NCBI GenBank assembly: GCA_026396995.1
Contig: JAPLVS010000066.1
Coordinates: 1-38,977 of the forward strand
Origin: Candidatus Iainarchaeum sp.
Lineage (GTDB): Archaea; Iainarchaeota; Iainarchaeia; Iainarchaeales; DTGL01
Direction of reading: 5' to 3'
Length of the DNA stretch: 38,977 nucleotides
In this document: one piece after another, positions 1 to 7,712 of the stretch
Position numbering within the stretch: position 1 is the first letter of the stretch
How the letters are laid out: each line of letters opens with the position of its first letter
Notes under the pieces: model-generated
What the model was told of the DNA's origin: nothing
Databases searched by the model: none
The model's input: only the letters and a program-made list of their open reading frames with translations
Program-made: the position numbers and the translations under genes

Positions 1-713
1 GTTCTGACTGTGGAGAAAATGTTTTCTTCCCTTTCCCTGCCGCCCATGGATTCGACGTCCTTCATTGAAACGCTTCCCTTGAGCGAAAGCGTCTGCAGAT
101 CCAGGAGCGCTGAGCGGAAATCCCCTGAAGAGTTTCTTGCCAGGGATTCAATGGCGTCATGGTCGAATTTGATTCCTTCAATTTCACAGATTTCCCTTAA
201 GCGTTTTGCAATCGAGAGATAATTGATTTTTTTCAACTGCAGGAGCTCGCACTGGGCGCGGATTGGCGCAAGCTTCTGGTCTTCGTAAATATCATTTGCA
301 GTGAGAATGACAGGGTTCTGGGATTCTTTCAATATTTGGGAAATAGCCCCTGCACCGCCCCGGTCTGCGGCCTGAAGGCCGTCCACTTCGTCCAATAAAA
401 TCAGCCTCGGCTTTCCTGAAAAGGATGCACCCTGTGATGCCGCCCCGGCCACTCTTTCGATTGAATCCTTGTTGCGGAAATCTGAGGCGTTCAGCTCAAA
501 GACGCTCCAGCCCGCGGTTTTTGCAAGCAGGATTGCAAGCGTGGTTTTGCCGTTTCCCGGGCCGCCGTACAAGAGCAGTGGCTTTTGTTTTTTGCCTGCA
601 TTCCATGCTTTTGCCCAGGCCTGAGCCCTTTCAGTTATTTCACTATTGCCGACAAATTCGTTCCAGTCCTTTGGCAAAAACCTCTCAGTCCAGAGCTCGC
701 TTCCGGCAGGCAT
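1..713 (-). CDS. rfcL: Replication factor C large subunit (partial, N-terminal 237 residues)
   Basis: Large subunit of the archaeal clamp loader, which opens PCNA and places it on primed DNA using ATP. The frame is open from ATG at 713 to the window edge, so the C-terminus is missing. Visible motifs are an N-terminal box 'ERFLPKDWNEFVGN', Walker A GGPGNGKT at residues 50-57, a LNASD segment, Walker B LLDEVDG, and a sensor-2 region with SGDFRSAL. The small subunit lies 23.6 kb away at 24298 rather than next door. A hypothetical gene on the same strand ends 36 nt upstream, so the two may be cotranscribed. Identification is firm because RFC-L proteins carry this N-terminal box and the GPGxGKT loop; the low lysine/arginine C-terminal region cannot be judged. 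Confidence 0.95.
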   Translation of the reverse strand, partial: MPAGSELWTERFLPKDWNEFVGNSEITERAQAWAKAWNAGKKQKPLLLYGGPGNGKTTLAILLAKTAGWSVFELNASDFRNKDSIERVAGAASQGASFSGKPRLILLDEVDGLQAADRGGAGAISQILKESQNPVILTANDIYEDQKLAPIRAQCELLQLKKINYLSIAKRLREICEIEGIKFDHDAIESLARNSSGDFRSALLDLQTLSLKGSVSMKDVESMGGREREENIFSTVR

Positions 714-749
714 GGTAAGAGAGAGGGAAAAAAGTGTTTTATTTGTTTG

Positions 750-1304
750 TTATCGGCTTTCAAGTGAGAGGTCAATTGTAAGGACTCCCTTAAAGTCAGC
801 CACATAAGGGATTCCCCTGTTGGTTTTCGGGTCAACAACAACCATCCAAGCGCGGGCGTCGATTCCCTGATTGTGTTCTGCCGCAAGTTCAGTTTTTTCC
901 TCTATGTATCTTTTGATTTCCCCAAAATTGGCTATTTCCTTTGCTTCTTCGGTTATTGCCAAATTGCGCTTTCCCCATTCAATTACTTTAAATTTGCCGC
1001 CCCGGCTTAAATCGCTGATATAACATCTGCGGCCCCCTCCGTCTTTTTCAGGTATCAATCTGACAGTAGGGACATTTATGCCAAGGCTTCTTAGTTTGTT
1101 AGACATTTCAAAATAGTGTTTTGGATAACCGGAATAACTTTCAGGAAATTCTTTTTCAATCAGGGTGAAAGTGCGCCTTACGCCGCGGGATTCTGCTGTG
1201 GCCCTGACACCATAAGTCCTAACTGACTGCGAATCCCTAAACCCGGGCCTTGTGAAATCCCTTACTCTTTCCACTTTAAGGGGCTTGAATAACCTGGGAG
1301 GCAT
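750..1304 (-). CDS. Hypothetical protein, possible degenerate kinase-like fold
   Basis: A 184-residue soluble protein with no signal peptide or membrane segment. I do not recognise the family with confidence. The middle reads like a kinase-type N-lobe: a lysine in the strand 'FTLIEKEF', a helix containing HFEM-like residues, then 'INVPTVRLI' and 'ISDLSRGGKFKVIEW', which resembles a hinge. A later 'MVVVDPKTNRG' occupies the place of a catalytic region but lacks the usual HxD and DFG motifs, so an active kinase is unlikely. This comparison is inference from pattern alone. It starts at ATG 1304, only 63 nt from the divergently transcribed GTPase start at 1368, and is followed by rfcL on the same strand. 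Confidence 0.75.
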   Translation of the reverse strand: MPPRLFKPLKVERVRDFTRPGFRDSQSVRTYGVRATAESRGVRRTFTLIEKEFPESYSGYPKHYFEMSNKLRSLGINVPTVRLIPEKDGGGRRCYISDLSRGGKFKVIEWGKRNLAITEEAKEIANFGEIKRYIEEKTELAAEHNQGIDARAWMVVVDPKTNRGIPYVADFKGVLTIDLSLESR

Positions 1305-1367
1305 GCTAAATTCTTGTCGAAAAAGGCTTTAATTCCTTTGGCTGGAATATTCAATAGGGGCATTGCG

Positions 1368-2552
1368 ATGGAGATTGGGTTGGTTGGCGCGCCGAATTCG
1401 GGAAAAAGCACTTTTTTCAATGCGGCCACGCTGCAGAATGCGGAAGTCGGCAACAGGCCTTTTGTGACAATAAAGCCGAACCAGGGCACAGCATACGTGA
1501 AAGTGGAGTGCCCGCACAAGGAATTAGGGCAGCCATGCGAGCCCCAGCACGGCTATTGCATTGACGGCTGGCGCTTTGTGAATGTCGTGTTTTGGGATGT
1601 TGCAGGATTGGTGCCTGACGCATGGCAGGGCAAAGGCCTGGGCAACCAGTTTTTGAACGACATAATGCAGGCAAAGGCCCTGATTCATGTGCTGGATGCA
1701 AGCGGTTCTACTGACACGCACGGCGAGGTTTTAGGCGAAGGAAGCTTCGACCCTGCAATTACAGTCGAATTTTTGGAAAAAGAAATCTCTTACTGGATTC
1801 GCGGCATTGTCCAGAAAAACTGGAAGGACACGGCGAAAAGGGCAACCGCAAGCAATATTGTGGACGCGGTGGCAACGCAATTGAGCGGTTTGGGCGTTAC
1901 TGTTGAAGAAGTGAAACAGGTTCTTTTGAGGGAAGAGTTCTCTGCAAGGCCAGTGGACTGGACTGACGACACGCTTTTGGTGCTTGCAGAAGAAATCAGG
2001 GCGAAAAGCAAGCCGATGGTGATTGCGGCAAACAAGGCGGATTTGAAAAGCGGGAAGGAAAACATCGGGAAATTAAAGGCGGCATTCCCTGACCAAACAA
2101 TTGTTCCGACATCGGCTGAAGCCGAACTCGCGCTCAGGAAAGCGCACGAACATGGCCTGATTCATTACGTGCCTGGCTCTGATGATTTCAAGGAATTAAA
2201 GGAAATACCGGAAAAGCAAAAGAAAGGCCTTGAATTCATCCGCGAGAATATCCTGAAAGGATACGGGAGCACAGGAGTGCAGGAAATAATCAACAAAACA
2301 GCATTCGAGCTCCTCGACCTTATGGTCGTATTCCCTGTGCAGGACGCGAACAAATGGATGTCTTCAAAGGGAAACGTGCTGCCTGACGCGCACCTCCTGA
2401 AAAAAGGCTCCACGGCGCAGCAGTTGGCCTACAAAATCCACACTGACATCGGCGACAAATTCGTTGCAGCCATCAACTGCAGGACCCAGCAAAAAATCGG
2501 AAAAGACACCGAATTAAAGAACATGGATATTGTGAAGATAATTACACGGTGA
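1368..2552 (+). CDS. ychF: Redox-regulated ATPase/GTPase YchF family (archaeal Ygr210-like)
   Basis: OBG-family P-loop NTPase associated with ribosomes and stress responses. The 394-residue protein has the G1 loop GAPNSGKS at residues 7-14, the G3 motif DVAG at 77-80, an NKAD G4 motif in the middle, and a C-terminal TGS domain of about 70 residues. A conserved Cys-containing insert (C48, C57, C64) follows the first strands, typical of the archaeal/eukaryal branch. An upstream in-frame TTG at 1314 exists, but the ATG at 1368 gives exactly the family N-terminus and sits behind an AGGGGC element. The next gene begins 6 nt after the stop, suggesting an operon. Confidence 0.93.
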   Translation: MEIGLVGAPNSGKSTFFNAATLQNAEVGNRPFVTIKPNQGTAYVKVECPHKELGQPCEPQHGYCIDGWRFVNVVFWDVAGLVPDAWQGKGLGNQFLNDIMQAKALIHVLDASGSTDTHGEVLGEGSFDPAITVEFLEKEISYWIRGIVQKNWKDTAKRATASNIVDAVATQLSGLGVTVEEVKQVLLREEFSARPVDWTDDTLLVLAEEIRAKSKPMVIAANKADLKSGKENIGKLKAAFPDQTIVPTSAEAELALRKAHEHGLIHYVPGSDDFKELKEIPEKQKKGLEFIRENILKGYGSTGVQEIINKTAFELLDLMVVFPVQDANKWMSSKGNVLPDAHLLKKGSTAQQLAYKIHTDIGDKFVAAINCRTQQKIGKDTELKNMDIVKIITR

Positions 2553-2558
2553 AGGCGA

Positions 2559-2891
2559 ATGGCGCTGAAAAAATTAAGGTATTTGGGAAGGCGCCTGACC
2601 GGAAGGCCGTTGTCCAAAAAGACAATGGATAGGATGGATGCTGCCAGGCAAAAAAAGGCTTCAAAGGATGCATGGGTAAGAGTCGGCTTGGGCAAAGGGC
2701 AGAGAGTAAGCCCAGGCAACGAAGGGAAAAACCTTTATGAAACCAGAAGGGTAATCAGGGTAGGCCCGATAAAAGTCATTACTGACAAATCATATGGCGA
2801 GGACGGAAGAATCTGGGGTCGCCCCTGGACGCGCTTTAAAGTAAGAAGGAAAGGCCATTGGGTTCCGCTCAAAAGACGGGCAAGGGAATAA
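2559..2891 (+). CDS. Small basic protein of unknown function
   Basis: A 110-residue, strongly basic protein rich in Lys and Arg, with no membrane segment or metal-binding motif. The sequence has a conserved-looking core 'ETRRVIRVGPIKVITDKSYGEDGRIWG' region followed by a basic tail. The charge suggests nucleic-acid or ribosome binding, but that is inference only. It starts 6 nt after the ychF stop behind a GAAGGCG element, so translation is probably coupled to that ribosome-associated GTPase. Confidence 0.8.
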   Translation: MALKKLRYLGRRLTGRPLSKKTMDRMDAARQKKASKDAWVRVGLGKGQRVSPGNEGKNLYETRRVIRVGPIKVITDKSYGEDGRIWGRPWTRFKVRRKGHWVPLKRRARE

Positions 2892-2938
2892 GCCAGCCGC
2901 CGCCTATTTAAGCCATTAGGTCTATACTTGTATATACT

Positions 2939-3751
2939 ATGCTCAGGACTTTTGATGTTGAAGAGGCCGTGGAGAAGGAGGTTGTCGGCTTCGGGAACGG
3001 CAGCATTGTGTACACACCGAAAAGGTGGATTGGGCGCACGGTGTCCGTTGTCCTCGAAAAAAAACAGCAGGACATTGCAGGCGGGGCAATGGAACTCTTA
3101 AAGCCGCACATGGCCGATGTAATGGGAGTTTACCTGTTCGGCAGCCATGCACGGGGCGAAGAAAGCGGGGAATCGGACATCGACATTCTTGTGGTTTCGG
3201 GTAGGAAAATCGGCCTGAAGAAAACAGGGAACTTTGACTTCCTTTCAATTGCCAGGAAAGAATTCGCGGAAGCGCTGGAAAAGGATTCAAGCCTTTTCCT
3301 GCACCAGGCGCTCAGGGAAGCAAAGCCCATATTCAACGAACCGCTCCTGGCCGAACTGAGGGAAAAAGAAATACTGCCGGATTTTTCCGAATTCTTGGAC
3401 AGCACGCTCTGGGCATTCAAGAATACTGCGTTGCTGCTCGGGGCAGACCGCAAAAAAGGCCTTGCCGCACTGGATTCGACAGCCTGCATTTATTCGCTGG
3501 TTTTAAGGCTCAAAAGCTTTTTCCTGATACAGTGCTTTGTGGGAAAAAAGGATTTTTCTGCAAAAAATTTCGAGAAAATGCTGGCAGGGCACGGTTTTGA
3601 GGAAAAGCAAATCTCGGATTTTCTGGCTGTTTACAGGGCAGAAAGGGATGACAAGAAAGAAAAACTGGCGATAGCGCTCGAGGATGCTGAAAAACTGTTT
3701 GAAGCCGCAAAAATAGAGTTCATCAAAACAGAAGCATTGGTGGGAGCGTGA
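2939..3751 (+). CDS. MNT-type nucleotidyltransferase with N-terminal AbrB-like segment
   Basis: A 270-residue protein with three parts. Residues 10-40 resemble the short AbrB-like/DUF2080-type segment (FGNGSIVYTPKRWIG). Residues 60-90 contain the pol-beta nucleotidyltransferase signature, with GS at 68-69 and the metal-binding pair D80 and D82. The C-terminal half is helical and resembles a HEPN-like or substrate-binding helical domain, but I see no RxxxxxH active-site motif. MNT enzymes of this kind often act as AMP-transferring antitoxins. Here a 54-residue gene overlaps the stop by 4 nt. A TATA-like CTATTTAAG at about 2902-2910 puts the transcript start close to ATG 2939, so the mRNA may be nearly leaderless. 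Confidence 0.85.
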   Translation: MLRTFDVEEAVEKEVVGFGNGSIVYTPKRWIGRTVSVVLEKKQQDIAGGAMELLKPHMADVMGVYLFGSHARGEESGESDIDILVVSGRKIGLKKTGNFDFLSIARKEFAEALEKDSSLFLHQALREAKPIFNEPLLAELREKEILPDFSEFLDSTLWAFKNTALLLGADRKKGLAALDSTACIYSLVLRLKSFFLIQCFVGKKDFSAKNFEKMLAGHGFEEKQISDFLAVYRAERDDKKEKLAIALEDAEKLFEAAKIEFIKTEALVGA

Positions 3752-3912
3752 GCAAAAAAAAGTACGGGAAGGCAGTCGAATCCCTTGAAAAAAGAATCGC
3801 GGAGCACAGGGAAAAGCAGTCAACCGCAAAAAGCCCTGAGCTCTTCAATTACTGGCAGAAAGAAATAGAAAAATTCGAATTGGAAAAAAAGAAAAAACTC
3901 AAATGGGCGTGA
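3748..3912 (+). CDS. Small charged helical protein, partner of nucleotidyltransferase
   Basis: A 54-residue ORF starting with GTG at 3748 and overlapping the nucleotidyltransferase stop through a GTGA junction, the classic arrangement for translational coupling. The product is almost entirely Lys/Glu-rich and predicted helical, with 'ELFNYWQKEIEKFELEKKKK' near its end. I do not recognise a family. The coupling suggests it works with the nucleotidyltransferase, possibly as a small toxin, antitoxin or stabilising partner; that is inference. Confidence 0.6.
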   Translation: MSKKKYGKAVESLEKRIAEHREKQSTAKSPELFNYWQKEIEKFELEKKKKLKWA

Positions 3913-3930
3913 AATCCTTCCATTGCTGTC

Positions 3931-5055
3931 TTATCCAATCGTGTCCAAAATTTCCTTTTTCCCCTGCGCCAGCTTGACTGTGCGCGTGCGGCCGCGGATT
4001 CCTTTTTCCACGGCCTCCATTTTCACCAGTTTTAAGGATTCGAGGCGGTTGAGCTTTTTCCTGAAAGAGCGCTGGGTCAAAGCCTTTTCCCCAAACTGCT
4101 TTTTGAACTTTGCAAACAATTTTCCAGAAACAAGGCCGTCTTCTTCGCACAACAATTTCAGGATATTTTTTTCGTTTAAATCCAAAAAATCCTTGGCCTT
4201 GTCAAGGGCACGGGAATGAATTGAATCGAATGCTGTGCGCAGGTGCGAAACCTGCACTTTCGAAGAACCTTCCCTTGAAGCGATGCGGCCGGCGCGGAGA
4301 ATGCTCTCGATTGCAAGGCGCGCGTCGCCCTTGTTTTTGGCAGCATGGCCCGCGGCAACATTAATGACTTCTGCATCAATCGCATTTTCGTTAAAGGCAT
4401 ATTTCGCCCTTTCCTTAAGAATTTCCTTTAATTGCACCGGAGTGTATTGGGCGAATTCCACGGGATTGTGGAGCAGGCTGCTGCGCACGCGCGGATCAAG
4501 TTTTGCCACTAGGGATTCGTCGTTCGATATGATGATGATGCCAAGGCGCGATTTCTGGAATTCCACAACGCGCAATAAATCGTAAAGGACAAGGGATGCT
4601 GTGTTGGAAGCCATTAGCTGGTCCAGTTCATCCAATACAATGAGCGGCACAAAGTCTGCTTTTTTGAGCGCCAGGAGAAGCTCTGAATAAACCTCATCAG
4701 TTGCGATTCCCCTGCGGGGAACCGGAACGCCGAGGAAAACGCAGATTTGGTTCAATACGGCCTGGCGGGTATTGTATTCGAAGCAGTTCAGGTACAGGCC
4801 TTTGGCGCGGTTGCTGAAAGCTTCAAGCTCGCGGAGCACGTATTTTACCGTTACGGTTTTTCCTGTGCCGCTTGCGCCGAAAACGAAAACGTTCTGGGGC
4901 TTTCCACCCTTGAGTACTGGCTGGAATGCGTGCACCATTTCATCGATTTGTGCATCCCTGTAAGGCAGCCTTTCAGGCACGAATTCCGGATAGAGGAATT
5001 TTTCGTCCCTGAAAATTTCACCTTCAGCGGCTTCCGCAAAAATATTCTTCGGCAT
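3931..5055 (-). CDS. cdc6: Orc1/Cdc6 replication initiator
   Basis: AAA+ origin-recognition protein that binds origin repeats and recruits MCM. The 374-residue length is normal. Walker A GASGTGKT is at residues 60-67 and Walker B LIVLDELD at 138-145, followed by a sensor-1 'IIIISNDESL', a 'DPRVRSSL' arginine region and a C-terminal winged helix. The ATG at 5055 lies about 29 nt downstream of the TATA-like AATATATTA at 5080-5088, so the mRNA is probably leaderless. Initiator genes in archaea often sit next to an origin; the 127-nt upstream spacer shows no convincing origin-recognition box. Confidence 0.95.
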   Translation of the reverse strand: MPKNIFAEAAEGEIFRDEKFLYPEFVPERLPYRDAQIDEMVHAFQPVLKGGKPQNVFVFGASGTGKTVTVKYVLRELEAFSNRAKGLYLNCFEYNTRQAVLNQICVFLGVPVPRRGIATDEVYSELLLALKKADFVPLIVLDELDQLMASNTASLVLYDLLRVVEFQKSRLGIIIISNDESLVAKLDPRVRSSLLHNPVEFAQYTPVQLKEILKERAKYAFNENAIDAEVINVAAGHAAKNKGDARLAIESILRAGRIASREGSSKVQVSHLRTAFDSIHSRALDKAKDFLDLNEKNILKLLCEEDGLVSGKLFAKFKKQFGEKALTQRSFRKKLNRLESLKLVKMEAVEKGIRGRTRTVKLAQGKKEILDTIG

Positions 5056-5079
5056 CGGATGAAATTTAGGCTCAAAAAA

Positions 5080-5088
5080 AATATATTA
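5080..5088 (-). promoter_or_regulatory. TATA-like promoter element of cdc6
   Basis: AATATATTA centred about 29 nt upstream of the cdc6 ATG and followed by a run of T on the coding strand. This spacing predicts transcription starting at or within a few bases of the start codon. Confidence 0.55.
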
Positions 5089-5182
5089 CTATTCAGCGCC
5101 CCGGGAAGGAAGGTTCAGGGGAAGCGAGGTGTTCCGCGCCTTTAAAAAGGGTGCAAAGCGAAAGGATTAGAGAGGTGAGAGA

Positions 5183-5377
5183 ATGAGGATTTTCACAAAA
5201 AACGAATTCGGGTTAATGGATTTGGGCGAACTCGACACGCACAAGGAAAGGATTTATGAAAAGCTGCGCCTGAACAGGGAACCGAGAAAAAACAGGAATG
5301 TCTTGTACGAGCTTTTGGGCGTGCTTGAGGAAAAAATCAAGTACGAAGGCCTTATGCCGGAGCTGAAGATTGCCTGA
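5183..5377 (+). CDS. Small hypothetical protein
   Basis: A 64-residue charged protein with a central helix (KERIYEKLRLNREPRKNRNVLYELL) and no membrane segment. No family recognised. The start is supported by a GAGGTGAG ribosome-binding site 4-5 nt before ATG 5183 and a TATA-like TTTAAAAAG at about 5140-5148. It is transcribed divergently from cdc6 across a 127-nt spacer, so any relation to replication initiation is conjecture based on position. Confidence 0.65.
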   Translation: MRIFTKNEFGLMDLGELDTHKERIYEKLRLNREPRKNRNVLYELLGVLEEKIKYEGLMPELKIA

Positions 5378-5550
5378 AACCATTCATTTTGCAGCTTTCA
5401 GGGAAAGCCCCTTTGGCCTCAACACCGCCCCCGGCAGCAACACAGCATCTCTGGGCCCGACACAAGCATTAGCAGCACAGCCCTTTGGCTCCAACACGGC
5501 TCTCAACACTAAATTGGCAAAGCAGGCCTTCCGGCCTCCTTTTCGGGGAA
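5378..5550. repeat. Short imperfect repeats in spacer
   Basis: This spacer contains two imperfect copies of a roughly 19-nt unit (around 5409-5427 and 5482-5500), both reading CCTTTGGC followed by TC(C)AACAC. In the + frame starting at TTG 5370 they would encode PFGLNTA and PFGSNTA, an Asn/Thr/Ala-rich low-complexity peptide. No good start or ribosome-binding site supports translation. A small inverted repeat (AGGCC-TTCC-GGCCT, 5524-5537) follows. Confidence 0.35.
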
Positions 5551-5552
5551 AA

Positions 5553-5561
5553 GTATTTATA
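5553..5561 (+). promoter_or_regulatory. TATA-like promoter of the 5627 gene
   Basis: GTATTTATA, about 26 nt before a predicted transcript start near 5583. It implies a leader of about 44 nt that begins with the hairpin at 5585-5610. Confidence 0.5.
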
Positions 5562-5584
5562 GGTGAAAAGCACCAATAGATATG

Positions 5585-5610
5585 CAGCACTTAATCGTCA
5601 GCAAGTGCTG
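5585..5610 (+). promoter_or_regulatory. Leader hairpin (8-bp perfect stem, 10-nt loop)
   Basis: CAGCACTT at 5585-5592 pairs perfectly with AAGTGCTG at 5603-5610. Given the TATA element at 5553-5561, the hairpin would sit at the very 5' end of the mRNA, just ahead of the AGAGG ribosome-binding site. It could protect the mRNA end or be a protein-binding operator in DNA; neither is shown. Confidence 0.45.
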
Positions 5611-5626
5611 AACCAGAGGCTTGCAT

Positions 5627-6040
5627 ATGCCGTTTTTACCAAATTGGGGAGCAAGAATAAGGCTCCGTAGAGCGATTGGGAAGGCAATCGAAAACGAAAG
5701 CAAGGGCATCGGCGCCCAAAGAAAGCCCCGCATGACCTCCGAGGCAAGAACGGAACTTACGTCCCAAATTCAGGCTGCAGAGAGAAGGCTTGGATCTTTA
5801 AACATGGAAATAAAGACCGCCAAGGACAGGTTAGGAATTGCCGATGCTGAGAGCCAGAAAGCAATAAGCAAAGCCGGCAGTGAAGACCTCAGGGGGCGCG
5901 TTGGTGAGACCGCAGACCGCGCAAGAAATTACGGGAGGGTGGGTTTGCGTTTCTGGAGGCTGAACCATTTGGAAAAACAAGCAGGAATGCTCAATAAAGG
6001 AATCAAAAGAGGAAGAGGAATATTGGACCGGAACTCCTGA
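5627..6040 (+). CDS. Hypothetical basic coiled-coil protein
   Basis: A 137-residue basic protein. After a short N-terminus it has two helical stretches with heptad-like spacing (roughly residues 40-80 and 95-130) rich in Lys, Arg, Glu and Ala. No signal peptide or membrane segment is clear. I do not recognise the family. An in-frame TTG lies two codons upstream, but ATG 5627 has an AGAGG element 7 nt before it. The gene has its own TATA-like promoter and a hairpin leader. Confidence 0.65.
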   Translation: MPFLPNWGARIRLRRAIGKAIENESKGIGAQRKPRMTSEARTELTSQIQAAERRLGSLNMEIKTAKDRLGIADAESQKAISKAGSEDLRGRVGETADRARNYGRVGLRFWRLNHLEKQAGMLNKGIKRGRGILDRNS

Positions 6041-6068
6041 ACCCGTTGAATGCGGTTCCGGAAATAAT

Positions 6069-6077
6069 TATTTAAAT
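6069..6077 (+). promoter_or_regulatory. TATA-like promoter for leaderless gene at 6100
   Basis: TATTTAAAT centred 27 nt before ATG 6100, which predicts a leaderless transcript. Confidence 0.6.
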
Positions 6078-6099
6078 TGTCCTATGGAAGAAGATACTT

Positions 6100-6402
6100 A
6101 TGACAGAAGCAACACCTGCAGCAGCGGCTCCAAAGCCGAAATCCCAGGACAGCGTGGACATGACAGTACAGCAATGCATGGGCAAAGTGAACAAGAACGC
6201 TGGCTCTTTTGCGGCATTCTTTTTTGTATTGCTCGCGGGCGGATTCCTGCTCGGGGCATTCATCCTGAACAAGGCGGCAAGCATGGCAACTGAAGCGGTT
6301 TTGGCGCTCCTGGTGCTGGCGCTGGTCGCATACTATAACCGCACTGCCGCAGTAATCCTGTTTTTGGCTGCACTGGCATACATTGTTTTCGTTTTCAAGT
6401 GA
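6100..6402 (+). CDS. Small membrane protein, three predicted helices
   Basis: A 100-residue protein with an Ala/Pro-rich cytoplasmic-looking N-terminus (about 35 residues) followed by three closely packed hydrophobic segments at roughly 38-57, 65-79 and 82-98. No family recognised. The promoter spacing makes ATG 6100 the likely first base of the mRNA. It converges with the transglutaminase-like gene, whose stop lies only 6 nt downstream. Confidence 0.75.
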   Translation: MTEATPAAAAPKPKSQDSVDMTVQQCMGKVNKNAGSFAAFFFVLLAGGFLLGAFILNKAASMATEAVLALLVLALVAYYNRTAAVILFLAALAYIVFVFK

Positions 6403-6408
6403 ACAGGC

Positions 6409-7647
6409 TCATTCTGCCAGCAGTGCAAGTTTTTCCTTTAATGCCGCAAGTTTTTCCGCGAAAAACGCATAACCTGTCCATTCCGCGCTTTCTTGGTCGA
6501 ACATATAGAAATCGTTATCTGTGATCACCCAATAAATGAAGGAATCGTGCTTTGTTGAATCGCCCTCTTTGTTCAGGTAAACCAGGGAAGAGGCTTCATT
6601 GATGTTTCCAAGGAAAGAGCCGTCCTGCGGTTCAATGAGCGGGGCACCGTCAAGTTCATTGAAAACATCCGCAATCCCTGAAATGCGCTTTTTTGTGAGC
6701 GCGACAACGCAATGGCCTGCAATCTCTTTTTTCTGCAGGTCATAAATGTTTCCGCAAACCACAGCCGGAAAAACATAGCCGGCTTCAAGGCTTTGCTTTT
6801 GCACTCCTTCGAGATACCATTGGTTCTGGTTGTCAATCCAGTATCTTGCAACCAGGCTTTCAGCCCCGGTCCATGCCTCGACCGATATTGTTTCAGGTCT
6901 TGCATTGCCGCATTTTTCAAGGAAGTGGTTGAGTTCTGCCTTGAAGAAAAGCGAGAAATCCTCGCAGTCCCCGCCCTTTTTGTCAAGGAATTCAGAAACC
7001 GGCGTGAGCCTGTCGCCCTTGTCCGCAATATATGAAAGCCCCAGGTATTCCTGCATTGAATTCACAAGGTAAAGGCACGCTGTCTTTACTGAACAGCCCT
7101 GCCCGCTTACCAAAAAGCACCTGGATTCAAGCGAGGTTTTTGCAAGCGTCTGGCGCTCGGTGTCATGGAGGGCAGCATTTTCCTGGAACCATTCAATGGA
7201 GCTTTCTATTTCGCCCTCGAATTCCTCGATGCTTTTTATTGTCTGTGCGGATTCCTCTTTAAGGAGCGCGTATTCTTCCCCAAGCGTCTTTTTCGCCTGC
7301 TTTAATTCATTATAGTCTTTTTCAAGGCCTGCAAGAAGGCCCTCTACAGAGGCAATTTTTTCCTTTAACTCGGTTATTTCCTTTGCCTTGGCATTGTTCA
7401 AACGCTCAAGCGAAGAAACTCTTTCGGCAGATTTTGCCCTGAACTCCGTGAAATTCAGGTCAAGCGCGTATTTCTCGGCTGAAATAACTGCTTTTTCCTG
7501 TTTGAGGGCTTCGATCTGGGAGGCCTGCAAAAAAAGCAGGATGAAGAAAAGGAAAAGCAGGAAGCCCGCGGTTCCAAAAAGCAGCGCCTGCTTTTTCTGG
7601 ATTTTCCCAAAAACCGGAATTGCAATGCCATTATTCCTTCCCTGCAT
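6409..7647 (-). CDS. Membrane-anchored coiled-coil protein with transglutaminase-like cysteine domain
   Basis: A 412-residue protein with one membrane anchor (about residues 21-41), a long coiled coil (about 42-150) and a C-terminal globular domain. The domain carries GGDCED with candidate nucleophile C228, GHCVVAL with candidate base H312, and an acidic residue in the following strand (near 339-342). This Cys-His-Asp/Glu order is that of the transglutaminase/cysteine-peptidase superfamily. Four further cysteines (near 177-191 and 246) suggest disulfides, so the domain is probably outside the membrane. It is divergent, by 65 nt, from a cluster of pilin-like genes, so it may process or crosslink surface proteins; that role is inference. 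Confidence 0.8.
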   Translation of the reverse strand: MQGRNNGIAIPVFGKIQKKQALLFGTAGFLLFLFFILLFLQASQIEALKQEKAVISAEKYALDLNFTEFRAKSAERVSSLERLNNAKAKEITELKEKIASVEGLLAGLEKDYNELKQAKKTLGEEYALLKEESAQTIKSIEEFEGEIESSIEWFQENAALHDTERQTLAKTSLESRCFLVSGQGCSVKTACLYLVNSMQEYLGLSYIADKGDRLTPVSEFLDKKGGDCEDFSLFFKAELNHFLEKCGNARPETISVEAWTGAESLVARYWIDNQNQWYLEGVQKQSLEAGYVFPAVVCGNIYDLQKKEIAGHCVVALTKKRISGIADVFNELDGAPLIEPQDGSFLGNINEASSLVYLNKEGDSTKHDSFIYWVITDNDFYMFDQESAEWTGYAFFAEKLAALKEKLALLAE

Positions 7648-7712
7648 CGCACAAATGAAAGCAGAAAAAAATAAAAGGGGTTTTGCCGCATTTATTTGAG
7701 AGAGTTGGTTGA

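Noticed and set aside
3300-3751. HEPN ribonuclease domain in the MNT protein
   Set aside because: The helical C-terminus is similar in shape, but no RxxxxxH motif is present.
5056-5182. Origin recognition box next to cdc6
   Set aside because: The spacer has a G-rich segment (GGTTCAGGGGAAGC), but only one poor match, no inverted partner and no clear AT-rich unwinding region.
5370-5579. 69-residue ORF with SNTA repeats
   Set aside because: Weak TTG start without a ribosome-binding site; kept only as a repeat, not as a gene.
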